Position numbers and translations under genes: made by a program
NCBI RefSeq assembly: GCF_902809845.1
Contig: NZ_CADDWI010000013.1
Span: 186,001 to 250,000 of the forward strand
Direction: 5' to 3'
Source of the DNA: Chelativorans sp. Marseille-P2723
GTDB lineage: Bacteria; Pseudomonadota; Alphaproteobacteria; Rhizobiales; Rhizobiaceae
DNA length: 64,000 bases
Notes under the pieces: model-generated
What the model was told of the DNA's origin: nothing
What the model saw: only the letters and a program-made list of their open reading frames with translations
The model's database searches: none
Part shown: piece after piece, positions 51,024 to 59,845 of the stretch
Layout: the number at the start of each line of letters is the position of its first letter
Numbering within the stretch: the stretch's first letter is position 1

Positions 51024-51055
51024 AAGGGCCGTCCCTTGGACGGCCCTTTTCTTTT
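51024..51055 (+). terminator. Rho-independent terminator after the micro-ORF
   Basis: Perfect 11-pair stem AAGGGCCGTCC / GGACGGCCCTT with loop CTT, followed by TTCTTTT. It is read on the plus strand; leuC, coming from the other side, ends 39 bp away and may use it too. Confidence 0.85.
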
Positions 51056-51093
51056 GGCGGAGGCAGTCAGCGCGTACAGTGAAAAGCGCGGGC

Positions 51094-52503
51094 CTACTTC
51101 CACTCGCGTATGTCAACGAAGCGGCCAGCAATCGCCGCTGCCGCGGCCATCGCCGGGGAGACGAGATGCGTGCGACCACGGAAGCCTTGGCGCCCCTCGA
51201 AATTGCGGTTCGAAGTAGAAGCGCAGCGCTCGCCCGGCTTCAGCCGGTCATCGTTCATTGCCAGGCACATGGAGCAGCCGGGCTCGCGCCAGTCGAAGCC
51301 GGCTTCGATGAATATCTTGTCAAGACCTTCAGCCTCGGCCTGCGCCTTTACAAGGCCCGAACCCGGAACGATCATGGCATTGACGCTCTCATGCACCTTG
51401 CGGCCCTTGGCTATCTCGGCCACCTGCCGCAGGTCCTCAATGCGGCCATTAGTACAGGAGCCGATGAAGACGCGGTCGAGCGTGATGTCGGTAATCCTGG
51501 TGCCCGGCGTAAGGCCCATATACTCCAGCGCACGCTTCTTCGACAGGCGCTTGTTATCGTCCTGAATCTGGTCCGGATCGGGCACGACGCCAGTAACCGA
51601 GACCACATCTTCGGGCGAGGAACCCCAGGTAACGATAGGCGGGAGGCTGCCGGCGTCGAGCTTTACGACCCGATCATAATGCGCGCCTTCGTCCGTGCGC
51701 AGCGTTTCCCAATAGGCGCGTGCCATATCCCAAGCCTTGCCCTTGGGTGCGCGGGGACGGTCTTTGATATAGGCGAAGGTGGTCTCGTCCGGGGCAATCA
51801 TGCCGGCCCGTGCCCCACCCTCGATGGACATGTTGCAGACCGTCATCCGGCCTTCCATCGAGAGCGAACGGATGGCCTCCCCCGCATATTCGATCACGTG
51901 CCCGGTGCCGCCGGCGGTGCCAATCTCACCGATGATGGCGAGGATAATGTCCTTTGCGCTCACGCCTTCTGGCAGCTTCCCGTCGACCTGCACCAGCATG
52001 TTCTTGGCCTTGCGCTGTATCAGAGTCTGGGTGGCCAATACATGCTCCACCTCGGAGGTCCCGATGCCGTGCGCCAGCGCGCCGAACGCGCCGTGGGTGG
52101 AGGTGTGACTGTCGCCGCATACGATTGTCATGCCAGGCAGGGTGAAGCCCTGCTCGGGGCCGACAATGTGGACGATGCCCTGCCGGCGGTCCGCCTCGTT
52201 GTAATACTCGATGCCGAAATCCGCAGCGTTGTTCGCAAGCGCCTCGACCTGGATGCGGCTCTCCTCGTTCTTGATGCCGAAGATGCGGTCAGGCGACGTC
52301 GGCACGTTGTGGTCAACGACGGCGAGCGTCTTTTCCGGATGACGAACGGTGCGCCCGGCCATCCGCAGCCCCTCGAAAGCTTGCGGGCTGGTAACCTCAT
52401 GCACGAGGTGACGGTCGATATAGAGCAGGCAGGTGCCGTCCTCCTGTCGGTCGACCACATGGTCATCAAAAATCTTGTCGTAGAGCGTGCGCGGTGCAGT
52501 CAT
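51094..52503 (-). CDS. leuC: 3-isopropylmalate dehydratase large subunit
   Basis: Isomerises 2- to 3-isopropylmalate in leucine synthesis together with LeuD, which is not in this window. 469 residues of the aconitase superfamily; the [4Fe-4S] cysteines are in [12 protein letters not shown] and [11 protein letters not shown], with the substrate region [30 protein letters not shown] (as [16 protein letters not shown]). The [12 protein letters not shown] segment is intact. Alone on the minus strand, with its upstream region shared with the pdxY operon. Confidence 0.96.
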   Translation of the reverse strand: MTAPRTLYDKIFDDHVVDRQEDGTCLLYIDRHLVHEVTSPQAFEGLRMAGRTVRHPEKTLAVVDHNVPTSPDRIFGIKNEESRIQVEALANNAADFGIEYYNEADRRQGIVHIVGPEQGFTLPGMTIVCGDSHTSTHGAFGALAHGIGTSEVEHVLATQTLIQRKAKNMLVQVDGKLPEGVSAKDIILAIIGEIGTAGGTGHVIEYAGEAIRSLSMEGRMTVCNMSIEGGARAGMIAPDETTFAYIKDRPRAPKGKAWDMARAYWETLRTDEGAHYDRVVKLDAGSLPPIVTWGSSPEDVVSVTGVVPDPDQIQDDNKRLSKKRALEYMGLTPGTRITDITLDRVFIGSCTNGRIEDLRQVAEIAKGRKVHESVNAMIVPGSGLVKAQAEAEGLDKIFIEAGFDWREPGCSMCLAMNDDRLKPGERCASTSNRNFEGRQGFRGRTHLVSPAMAAAAAIAGRFVDIREWK

Positions 52504-52855
52504 GTCAATTTACCTCGGAGAATGCGCGGAATAGGCCAGGCAGCGGATTGTTGCCGCTAGGGAAGCTGGCAGAGAAGCGCGCCGGAAATCCGCGCGAAAA
52601 AGCGGCCCGGCAGGCGCTTGACGTCCTGCAGCACGAAACCTTTGTAGGCCGGATGTCCGAAGAGTTCTTCCATGGAAAGGGTTCATACCAGCGTTTCGGC
52701 CTTTGGGCAATCGGCCCTGGCCCTTCGGTTTTGCTTGCGGTTCTTAGGCCGAGCACATGAAAAAGTTTCAAGGGCTCTTCGGCCGGGATACAAATAATGC
52801 TATTCGCCCGCCGGGCGTCCTTGCAGGACGTTCCGTGCGAAGGGCAGGCGAGCAG
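52504..52855. other. Intergenic stretch upstream of leuC and the small membrane protein
   Basis: About 350 bp holding the divergent promoters. Frames in it are short and give no recognisable protein. I see no leucine-rich leader peptide and no clear terminator-type attenuator before leuC. The frame of the next gene is open back to an ATG at 52757. Confidence 0.4.
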
Positions 52856-53107
52856 ATGCGTAACAGGCCAAGGGACGAGGAGCGGAGCAAGGAAGCGGGC
52901 GAAATCCTGAGGCGCGTCGAACGTGACAGCCAATCGCCTCTATGGGGCCACGCAGCGATGCGGGACCGTTTTGCTGCAGGCAGGGCCGAAAGTCAGGATT
53001 GGACCGAAATATGGGGCCGGCGAATTGGGCGCGTGCTTGCGACAACGGCCGCCATCGGCCTGCTCATGTGGTTATGGTCCCTCCTTTCAGGAGGTACTGC
53101 CTCATGA
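52856..53107 (+). CDS. Small membrane protein of unknown function
   Basis: 83 residues from the ATG at 52856: a charged helix (MRNRPRDEERSKEAGEILRR), a polar middle and one C-terminal membrane helix (VLATTAAIGLLMWLWSLL). Proteins of this layout are common in Rhizobiales as unnamed hypotheticals. An earlier in-frame ATG at 52757 would add 33 residues with no visible similarity. The stop overlaps the pyridoxal kinase start in an ATGA, which supports it being real and co-translated. Confidence 0.72.
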   Translation: MRNRPRDEERSKEAGEILRRVERDSQSPLWGHAAMRDRFAAGRAESQDWTEIWGRRIGRVLATTAAIGLLMWLWSLLSGGTAS

Positions 53108-53997
53108 CTGTCCGGAACGAGGTGGCGAACGGCCGGCGCGCCGTCATCGTCGTGTCAAGCCATGTAGCCCGCGGCTCCGTGGGCAACCGCGCCTCCGTTT
53201 TCGTATTGGAGACATTGGGGCATCCTGTCTGGGCTGTGCCGACGGTCATCCTGCCATGGCATCCGGGGCACGGCCGAGCGACGCGCATCGTTCCATCCGC
53301 CGCGGACTTCGCCTCGTTCATGCATGATCTGGAAGAAGCGCCATGGCTTGGCGAGGTAGGCGCCGTTCTGTCTGGATATCTTGGAGACGCAACGCAGGCG
53401 GCAGCCGTAGCCTCGCTTGTTCGCAGGGTAAAAAGGCAGAACAAGGATGCGCTCTATGTGTGTGACCCTATCATAGGCGATATTGGCGGACTCTACGTTC
53501 CCAAGGAAACCGCCATTGCCATTCGCGACGAGCTGATGCCGCTTGCCGATGTGGCCACGCCCAACCGTTACGAGCTTGCATGGATGACTGGCAAGCCGCT
53601 CGATAACGTCGAAGCTGTCGCCGAGGCCGCCATCGACGCCACGCCTCCCACCATGCTTGTTACCTCGTCGCCCGGGAGCAGGCCGGACTGGATCGCCAAC
53701 CTGCTTCTAACTCCCAATGCCGCATACATTGCCGAGCACCCGTCCATCGACAATGCGACCAAGGGACCGGGGGATCTGTCCGCAGCTCTGCTCACGGCGT
53801 GGATGCTGCGCCGGGCTCCGCCGGAGGAGATTCTACGCAGGATCACGGCATCCGTCTACGAAGCCCTCGTAAGGGCAGTGGCAAGGGGAGCCGACGAACT
53901 GATGCTGGAAGCAGACATTGCGAGCATCACAGAACCCACGGCGGAGGCTCGCGTCGTCCGGCTTCCACGAAGCATTGCTGGAGGGTTGCACAGATGA
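53104..53997 (+). CDS. pdxY: Pyridoxal kinase
   Basis: Phosphorylates pyridoxal with ATP in the vitamin B6 salvage route. 297 residues of the ribokinase-like superfamily: N-terminal VIVVSSHVARGSVGNRAS, the DPIIGD loop (VCDPIIGDIGG), ATPNRYEL (VATPNRYELAWMTG) and the catalytic Asp in ATKGPGDLSAALL near residue 225. Overlaps by ATGA with genes on both sides, forming a translationally coupled trio with carbonic anhydrase. Confidence 0.93.
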   Translation: MTVRNEVANGRRAVIVVSSHVARGSVGNRASVFVLETLGHPVWAVPTVILPWHPGHGRATRIVPSAADFASFMHDLEEAPWLGEVGAVLSGYLGDATQAAAVASLVRRVKRQNKDALYVCDPIIGDIGGLYVPKETAIAIRDELMPLADVATPNRYELAWMTGKPLDNVEAVAEAAIDATPPTMLVTSSPGSRPDWIANLLLTPNAAYIAEHPSIDNATKGPGDLSAALLTAWMLRRAPPEEILRRITASVYEALVRAVARGADELMLEADIASITEPTAEARVVRLPRSIAGGLHR

Positions 53998-54665
53998 ACC
54001 AACCCGGCTATTTGCAGGCGATGACTTTTTTGCCCGAGCGACTGTTAGCCGGATACCGGAACTTCATGAATAGCCGCTACTCCACGGAGAAGCAGCGCTA
54101 TCGGGCACTCGCTCGTGGCGGGCAATCGCCCGAAACCATGGTGATCGCCTGCTGTGATTCGCGCGCAGCACCGGAGACCATCTTCGATGCGAAGCCGGGC
54201 GAGCTTTTCGTCCTGCGCAACGTTGCTAATCTCGTGCCACCCTATGCACCGGACGGTCAGCACCACGGCACTTCAGCCGCTCTTGAATTCGCAGTGCAGA
54301 GCCTGAAGGTAAAGAGCATCGTCGTCATGGGGCATGGCCGTTGCGGCGGAATAGGCGCTGCCCTCAACCCCTCCGCGGAGCCCTTGTCGCCGGGCGATTT
54401 CATCGGCAAATGGATGGGCCTTCTAGCTCCGGCGGCTGGGGCACTTGCCGGCAACAGCATGATGACGCCGGCGGAACGGCAGACTGCGCTGGAACGCATA
54501 TCCATACGCTATCAGATCGAGAATCTGCGCACTTTCCCCTGTGTGCAGATACTGGAATCCAAAGGCAAGCTTACACTTCACGGCGCCTGGTTCGACATTT
54601 CAGCGGGCGAGCTGTGGGTGATGGACCCCAAGACAGGCGATTTCGAGCGGCCCGAACTCGATTAA
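53994..54665 (+). CDS. Beta-class carbonic anhydrase
   Basis: Interconverts CO2 and bicarbonate. 223 residues; zinc ligands Cys in VIACCDSRAAPE (with the CDSR Asp-Arg dyad) and His and Cys in VVMGHGRCGGIGAAL. The ATG overlaps the pdxY stop; last gene of the trio. Preferred start MNQPGYLQAMTFLPERLLAGY. Confidence 0.95.
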   Translation: MNQPGYLQAMTFLPERLLAGYRNFMNSRYSTEKQRYRALARGGQSPETMVIACCDSRAAPETIFDAKPGELFVLRNVANLVPPYAPDGQHHGTSAALEFAVQSLKVKSIVVMGHGRCGGIGAALNPSAEPLSPGDFIGKWMGLLAPAAGALAGNSMMTPAERQTALERISIRYQIENLRTFPCVQILESKGKLTLHGAWFDISAGELWVMDPKTGDFERPELD

Positions 54666-54733
54666 CGAGTGAGCACGAGCCGGAAGCGGAAACGATCCAA
54701 GCTCTTTTTCTTTGCATCGCTTCTTTGTAATTG

Positions 54734-54771
54734 CACGCGGAAAAGGAACCCGCCTGTTCCTATTCCGTGTG
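54734..54771. terminator. Imperfect 16-bp inverted repeat between converging genes
   Basis: CACGCGGAAAAGGAAC and GTTCCTATTCCGTGTG pair at 14 of 16 positions around loop CCGCCT. It spans the stop of the Bcr/CflA gene and follows the carbonic anhydrase stop by 68 bp. No T run, so weak evidence for a shared terminator. Confidence 0.35.
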
Positions 54772-56004
54772 CGTTACCTGCCCTGCCAGTGCAGGTTCCG
54801 GCAGGGTGCGCCAGATCAGCCAGGAGACGATCGCAATCGTCCCCAGGCCGGGTATCACCAAGCTCAGCGCGAAAACGGGATCGGATATCAGCGCCGCCAC
54901 GATGCCGCCTATCAGGCCCGAAGCCATCTGCGCGAACCCTGAAAGGGCGGAAGCCGCGCCGGCCATATGCGGAAATGGCGCGAGCGCCGCTGTCATCATA
55001 GCCGGCATGACGTATGCGACGCCGAAGACATATACAGCCACCGGCACCATCACGCGCAAAAAGGTGGGCGGGCCGGAATTGAGAATGAAGCAGAGCATCC
55101 CGCTGCCGAGCGCGATGAAGAAAAGCCCAGCCGGGACAAGCCGAAAGGCGCTGAACCGGCGCAGCAGGAATCCCATCGATAACGACCCCAGGAAATAGGT
55201 GCCCGACTGCATGATCATGCCAATGCCGAATGCGGCAGGCGACAGCCCGACACGATCCATCAGTATGAATGGCAATAACGTAGCTTGCGTGTACATGGCG
55301 CCGATCGCGCCGGCCACAACCATGCTCGATGTGATGAAATAGGGACTCTTCATAAGCGCGCCATAGGAGCGCAGAAGGCTTCCAGGTCTCATTCGCGACA
55401 AATCAGGCGTGATTGTCTCGCGCATGAAAAGATGCACGAGCAGAATGACAACGAGGCCCCAGACAAACATGATGACAAAAATGGCATGCCAGCCAGCGAG
55501 CTCCATCGTCACGCCGCCAAGGGTTGGCGCGAGCGCCGGACCGGCAGCAAGGATGATGCCCATCAGGTTCATGATCCGTGCGGATTGCTCATGGGTGAAC
55601 AGGTCGCGTACGAGCGCACGTGAAACAGCCACTCCCACTGCACCGCCGAAGCCTTGCAGAAACCTGGCAATGATCAGGATGTCGACGCTGGGAGCGAGCA
55701 CGGCAAGGAAGCTTGCCACCGCGTAAATGACCATAAAGGCAAAGGTAACAGGCCTGCGCCCGAGAGCATCGGAGAGCGGGCCGCAAATGAGCTGGGAAAA
55801 GGCAAAGCCTGCGAAATAAAGCGAAACGGTAAGCTTTACGGCAGCGTCAGTGGTGCCGAAAGCCTGAACGATCTGCGGCATTGCAGGCGTATAGAGGGCA
55901 AGCGAAACCGGACCGATCGCAACCAGCATTGCCCCGATGATGCCGACGCGGCGCGCGCTCATGAGGGGTGCTGCCGCCTGAGCGGTTTTCGCAGAAATAT
56001 CCAT
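54760..56004 (-). CDS. Bcr/CflA family drug-resistance MFS transporter
   Basis: Proton-driven exporter with twelve membrane helices, 414 residues. The MFS loop 2-3 motif is GPLSDALGRRPVTF near residue 80 and the antiporter motif C region ILAAGPALAPTLGGV lies in helix 5, matching the Bcr/CflA group. It is divergent in neither direction but follows the MarR gene by 33 bp on the same strand, so it is probably repressed by that regulator. Confidence 0.92.
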   Translation of the reverse strand: MDISAKTAQAAAPLMSARRVGIIGAMLVAIGPVSLALYTPAMPQIVQAFGTTDAAVKLTVSLYFAGFAFSQLICGPLSDALGRRPVTFAFMVIYAVASFLAVLAPSVDILIIARFLQGFGGAVGVAVSRALVRDLFTHEQSARIMNLMGIILAAGPALAPTLGGVTMELAGWHAIFVIMFVWGLVVILLVHLFMRETITPDLSRMRPGSLLRSYGALMKSPYFITSSMVVAGAIGAMYTQATLLPFILMDRVGLSPAAFGIGMIMQSGTYFLGSLSMGFLLRRFSAFRLVPAGLFFIALGSGMLCFILNSGPPTFLRVMVPVAVYVFGVAYVMPAMMTAALAPFPHMAGAASALSGFAQMASGLIGGIVAALISDPVFALSLVIPGLGTIAIVSWLIWRTLPEPALAGQVTHTE

Positions 56005-56037
56005 ATGCCTGGCTGATCCTATGACGGCCGCTGTAAA

Positions 56038-56481
56038 TCAAGCGCCTTCGGTGAAGTTGGTACGAACCTGTTTAAGCAAGTGGTTGAGCTGTGCCCAATC
56101 CTCATCATTCATCCTGCCCCGCGCCCGCAGACGAATATCCTTTGTCACCTGCATGATCGCCTGCACTGCTGCAACTCCCGCGTCCGTCAGCCTAACCAGC
56201 TTTGCCCGCCGGTCGGAGGGGTCCGGAACACGACGGATCAATCCGCGCTCCTCGACCCGGTCAAGGTAGGCGCTCAGCGTCATCGCCTCCAAGCCCATAC
56301 GGTCGGCCAGCACGTTCTGCCGCACTTCGCCGGCCCGTGCAGCATGCAGAAGCGTCCGCGCCTCGCCGGGCGTAACGCCTATGCCTGCACTGACAATGCG
56401 CCGGTCGAGATCCGCCTTAATGAGACGGGCAATATCACCAATGAGAAAACCGATCGTGTCAGGATCGAAGGGGGAATTCAC
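56038..56481 (-). CDS. MarR family transcriptional regulator
   Basis: 147 residues with the winged helix-turn-helix: RQNVLADRMGLEAMTLSAYLDRVEERGLIRR (recognition part LEAMTLSAYLDRVEERGLI) and the wing DPSDRRAKLVRLTDAG, ending in dimer helices. First gene of a two-gene unit with the MFS exporter; a palindrome upstream suggests autoregulation. Confidence 0.92.
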   Translation of the reverse strand: MNSPFDPDTIGFLIGDIARLIKADLDRRIVSAGIGVTPGEARTLLHAARAGEVRQNVLADRMGLEAMTLSAYLDRVEERGLIRRVPDPSDRRAKLVRLTDAGVAAVQAIMQVTKDIRLRARGRMNDEDWAQLNHLLKQVRTNFTEGA

Positions 56482-56497
56482 AAAACCTCGGAAAAGA

Positions 56498-56510
56498 TAA
56501 GTAATACTTA
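56498..56510. promoter_or_regulatory. Palindromic MarR-type operator
   Basis: TAAGTA-A-TACTTA is a perfect 13-bp palindrome 16 bp before the MarR ATG, inside an AT-rich patch in otherwise GC-rich DNA. Such AT-rich palindromes are usual targets of MarR proteins. Confidence 0.7.
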
Positions 56511-56571
56511 CTATCTATCCACCATAGAGGCTAGGTGCTGTCAAGGCACATTTGGGCGCCCATTCCGAAGC

Positions 56572-56856
56572 TTAGTGACCCGCCGGCGTGCTAACTTTAG
56601 GCCCGCTCTGATAACGCTCCCGCCATTCATCATAGGGCATGCCGTAAATGATCTCGCGGGCCGCGTCCTTGGAAAGGGAGAAACCCTCTTGCTCAGCGGC
56701 ATCAAGATACCAGTTCGCCAGGCAGTTGCGGCAAAAGCCGGCCAAATTCATCAGGTCGATGTTCTGGACGTCGCTACGCTCCCGCAAATGTTCCACGAGC
56801 CGCCGGAAGGCCGCAGCTTCCAGATCGCGTTTTCTTTCCTGGGGAATTTCCGCCAT
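56572..56856 (-). CDS. DUF1244 family protein
   Basis: 94 residues, a small alpha-helical family of alpha- and gammaproteobacteria, function unknown. Family features FRRLVEHLRERSDVQNIDLM, LAGFCRNCLANWYLDAA with two conserved Cys, and the terminal YGMPYDEWRERYQ. 14 bp after the amidohydrolase gene, same direction. Confidence 0.9.
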   Translation of the reverse strand: MAEIPQERKRDLEAAAFRRLVEHLRERSDVQNIDLMNLAGFCRNCLANWYLDAAEQEGFSLSKDAAREIIYGMPYDEWRERYQSGPKVSTPAGH

Positions 56857-56870
56857 GACAACCTCCTCGG

Positions 56871-57668
56871 TCAGACAGGCCCTGTGCGGGAGCCAAAAAA
56901 TTTCACCTCATGCATATCGGTACGCTTGTTGATGCCATCAAGGATGGGCGCGAGCCGTTCGGCCCATTCCGCGGCGCCGCTCTCGGCAACGATGAGATCC
57001 TGGCGAATCTCGATGAGCGCGTGGGCGAAACCGCTTACGGTGCAGTGGCGGAACATGGTATCGCCGCGCAACGCGCCGTCATAAGGTTCATTGTCGCCGA
57101 CCACGAGACCAGGCTCGCGCCTCAGTTCCTCAAAAAGAACGCGCGCCACCCGATCGTCCTTGTCCCAAAGAATACCGACATGCCAAGGCCGCTCCCGCCC
57201 CTGCATGAAGGGCGTGAATGAGTGAATCGAGATTACAACGGGCGGTGCGCCATGCGCGGCCGCCACCGATGCAATCATTGCGGAGATCGCATCGTGATAA
57301 GGCTCGTAAAACTTTTCGAGGCGCTTGCGCCGCTCCGCAGAACTGATGGGATAGTTGCCCGGCACCACCGTTCCGTCATAGAGCTGCCTTATCAGCGTCG
57401 GATCATCCGGACCACGGTTAGGGTCTATCAGGAGGCGCGAAAAGCAGGCCATCACGGCGGGCCAGCCGGTGAGTGCGGCGAGTTTTCGGGTGACGGATTC
57501 CACGCCGATGTCATAAGCAATATGGCGTTCAAATTCGGCAGGCGGAAGCCCGAGGTCACCATATTCGTCGGGCAAGCGATTGGAGGCATGGTCCGCAAGA
57601 AGAACGACACCCGCCGCGCGATCGCCGTCGATAATTTCGAAAGGTTTGAACAATGCAGTGCGAGTCAT
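56871..57668 (-). CDS. N-formylglutamate amidohydrolase family protein
   Basis: 265 residues, a zinc hydrolase family that in histidine degradation cleaves N-formylglutamate. Visible blocks are VVLLADHASNRLP, ERHIAYDIGVESVTRKLA, CFSRLLIDPNRGPDDPTLI and VVISIHSFTPFMQG. No hut genes are near, and stand-alone members such as this often have unknown substrates. Co-transcribed with DUF1244 and divergent from the DUF1036 gene. Confidence 0.88.
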   Translation of the reverse strand: MTRTALFKPFEIIDGDRAAGVVLLADHASNRLPDEYGDLGLPPAEFERHIAYDIGVESVTRKLAALTGWPAVMACFSRLLIDPNRGPDDPTLIRQLYDGTVVPGNYPISSAERRKRLEKFYEPYHDAISAMIASVAAAHGAPPVVISIHSFTPFMQGRERPWHVGILWDKDDRVARVLFEELRREPGLVVGDNEPYDGALRGDTMFRHCTVSGFAHALIEIRQDLIVAESGAAEWAERLAPILDGINKRTDMHEVKFFGSRTGPV

Positions 57669-57812
57669 GACGGACCGGGAACTGGATGGAGGGGCAGATC
57701 GTCTTCACATGAACAGCACAGGCATTCAATGGCGTACGGCTACTCTCCGTTGACACGAAGACGCAGTTTGCCGAAAAGAACGGGTCAAATCGATTAATCG
57801 CAGGGCATCATT

Positions 57813-58286
57813 ATGCGGCATACCGCTTTCCGAAGCAGCATTGTTGCGTTAGCCGCCGCGGCGGGGCTCTGCCTCCTGGGGAACGCTCCTGCCCTGGCGG
57901 ATTTCCGCGTCTGCAACGCTACTCAAAACCTTGTGGGCGTAGCACTGGGTTATCGCGCACAAAGCGGATGGATCAGCGAAGGCTGGTGGCACATCGAGGC
58001 ATCAAGTTGCAAGACGCTGATCGATACTCCGCTGGAATCGCGCTATTATTACCTATACGCGGAGGATGCGACGCGGGGCGGCCGCTGGGAAGGCCCGATC
58101 AGGATGTGCGTGGCTGACAACGAGTTCAAGATCGCCGGTGTCAACGACTGCTTCCAGCGTGGCTTTCAGCGGGCCGGCTTCCAGGAATATGACACGGGCG
58201 AACAGGAGAACTGGATGGTGCAACTGGTGGACGGCGGCACGGCTGATGGTGCGGTTCAGCCGGTCACCGGGGTTGCTAATCCATGA
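57813..58286 (+). CDS. Exported DUF1036 family protein
   Basis: 157 residues with a signal peptide ending ALA|D. The mature part has VCNATQNLVGVALGYR, GWWHIEASSCKTL, YYYLYAED and FKIAGVNDCFQRGFQRAGF, the DUF1036 pattern with conserved Cys pairs; role unknown. Its stop overlaps the pyruvate kinase start in an ATGA. Confidence 0.9.
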   Translation: MRHTAFRSSIVALAAAAGLCLLGNAPALADFRVCNATQNLVGVALGYRAQSGWISEGWWHIEASSCKTLIDTPLESRYYYLYAEDATRGGRWEGPIRMCVADNEFKIAGVNDCFQRGFQRAGFQEYDTGEQENWMVQLVDGGTADGAVQPVTGVANP

Positions 58287-59719
58287 GGAGAAGCCGCAAG
58301 GTCAAGATTTTGGCCACCCTTGGTCCTTCTTCTTTTGAGGAAGGCATGATCGCCAGGCTTTACGATGCGGGAGCCGATGTCTTCCGCATCAACATGAGCC
58401 ATACCGATCATGCCGGGATGCGCGAGCTCGTTACCCGCATCCGCAATGTGGAGCGTCGCAAGCAGCGTCCCATCGGCATACTGGCCGATTTGCAGGGGCC
58501 CAAGCTGCGCGTCGGCACATTCAAGGACAAGGCGGTCTCCTTGCACGTTGGCCAGGAGTTCACGCTGGATGCCGATCCCGCACCGGGTGATGAAACCCGT
58601 GTTCACCTGCCACATCCTGAGATATTGGAAGCAGTTAAACCCGGGCATCGTTTACTGATCGATGACGGAAGACTACAGCTCGAAGCGCTGAAGAACGACG
58701 GAAGCGCCATCCTTTGCCGCGTCATTGCGGGCAATCAGATATCCGACCGCAAGGGTGTCAGCCTGCCCGACACAGAATTGCCGCTCGGCGCATTGACGGA
58801 GAAAGACCGCCGCGATCTTGATGCCGTACTCGCAACCGGCGTGGATTGGATCGCCCTCTCCTTCATCCAGCGCCCCCAGGATCTGGCCGAGGTGCGCAAG
58901 GTGGCGCGCGGGCGTGCTTCTCTCATGGCCAAGATTGAAAAGCCCCAGGCAGTGCAACGCCTGGCGGAGATCCTCGAACTGTCCGATGCCCTGATGGTCG
59001 CGCGCGGCGATCTTGGCGTTGAGATGCCTCTGGAAGCGGTGCCCGGCATTCAGAAACAGATCACTCGCGCCTGCCGCCGCGCCGGAAAGCCGGTGGTGGT
59101 CGCCACGCAGATGCTTGAATCCATGATTTCGGCGCCGGTACCAACGCGGGCGGAGGTTTCCGATGTTGCCGCTGCCGTTTTCGAGGGGGCGGATGCAGTG
59201 ATGCTTTCCGCCGAATCAGCCGCCGGCCAATATCCCGTCGAAGCGGTGGCCATGATGAACGCCATCGCCACGCAGGTGGAACGCGATCCGACTTACAAAG
59301 ATATTATCGACGCCCAGCGAACCCCGCCGGAATCAACGGGCGCCGACGCGATTTCGCTTGCGGCGAGACAGATTGCCGAAACGCTGAATCTTTCGGCAAT
59401 CGTCACCTATACCTCATCAGGAACGACCGGTCTGCGCGCCGCTCGGGAGCGGCCGCACGTGCCTATCGTAACGCTTTCGCCGGTGGTGGAGACCGCGAGG
59501 CGGCTAAGTCTAGTATGGGGAACCCATTGCGTCGTCTCCGAAGACGCGACGGATCTTGACGACATGGTTGACCGCGCTTGCCGCATCGCTTTCGAGGAGA
59601 AGTTCGCCAAGCCCGGCGACCGCGTGATCATCACGGCCGGCGTGCCTCTCAGGACACCCGGCGCCACCAACCTGCTGCGCATCGCTTATATCGGCTCTGA
59701 CGGCCTTAGGGGGCTTTAG
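58283..59719 (+). CDS. pyk: Pyruvate kinase
   Basis: Last step of glycolysis, phosphoenolpyruvate plus ADP to pyruvate and ATP. 478 residues: KILATLGPSSFEEGM at the start, the catalytic Lys in LMAKIEKPQAVQRL, MVARGDLGVEMP for metal binding, and TRAEVSDVAAAVFEGADAVMLSAESA (as TRAEVSDVAAAVFEGADA). The C-terminal allosteric domain is complete. Coupled to the DUF1036 gene by 4 bp, an order kept in Rhizobiales. Confidence 0.96.
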   Translation: MRRSRKVKILATLGPSSFEEGMIARLYDAGADVFRINMSHTDHAGMRELVTRIRNVERRKQRPIGILADLQGPKLRVGTFKDKAVSLHVGQEFTLDADPAPGDETRVHLPHPEILEAVKPGHRLLIDDGRLQLEALKNDGSAILCRVIAGNQISDRKGVSLPDTELPLGALTEKDRRDLDAVLATGVDWIALSFIQRPQDLAEVRKVARGRASLMAKIEKPQAVQRLAEILELSDALMVARGDLGVEMPLEAVPGIQKQITRACRRAGKPVVVATQMLESMISAPVPTRAEVSDVAAAVFEGADAVMLSAESAAGQYPVEAVAMMNAIATQVERDPTYKDIIDAQRTPPESTGADAISLAARQIAETLNLSAIVTYTSSGTTGLRAARERPHVPIVTLSPVVETARRLSLVWGTHCVVSEDATDLDDMVDRACRIAFEEKFAKPGDRVIITAGVPLRTPGATNLLRIAYIGSDGLRGL

Positions 59720-59845
59720 GTGCAATTCTAAAAACACTAGCTACCGGCTTTCGGACCTGAGTTGCTAGGAGAATGCAAAAACCGCTTCCCAAAATGCCGG
59801 ATGTGCTCAAACCTAAATTCCAGCAGCCTCCCTGCCGCCACTGCA

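Noticed and set aside
51079-52560. 493-codon plus-strand frame opposite leuC
   Set aside because: Antisense to an unambiguous leuC with no recognisable domain or ribosome site.
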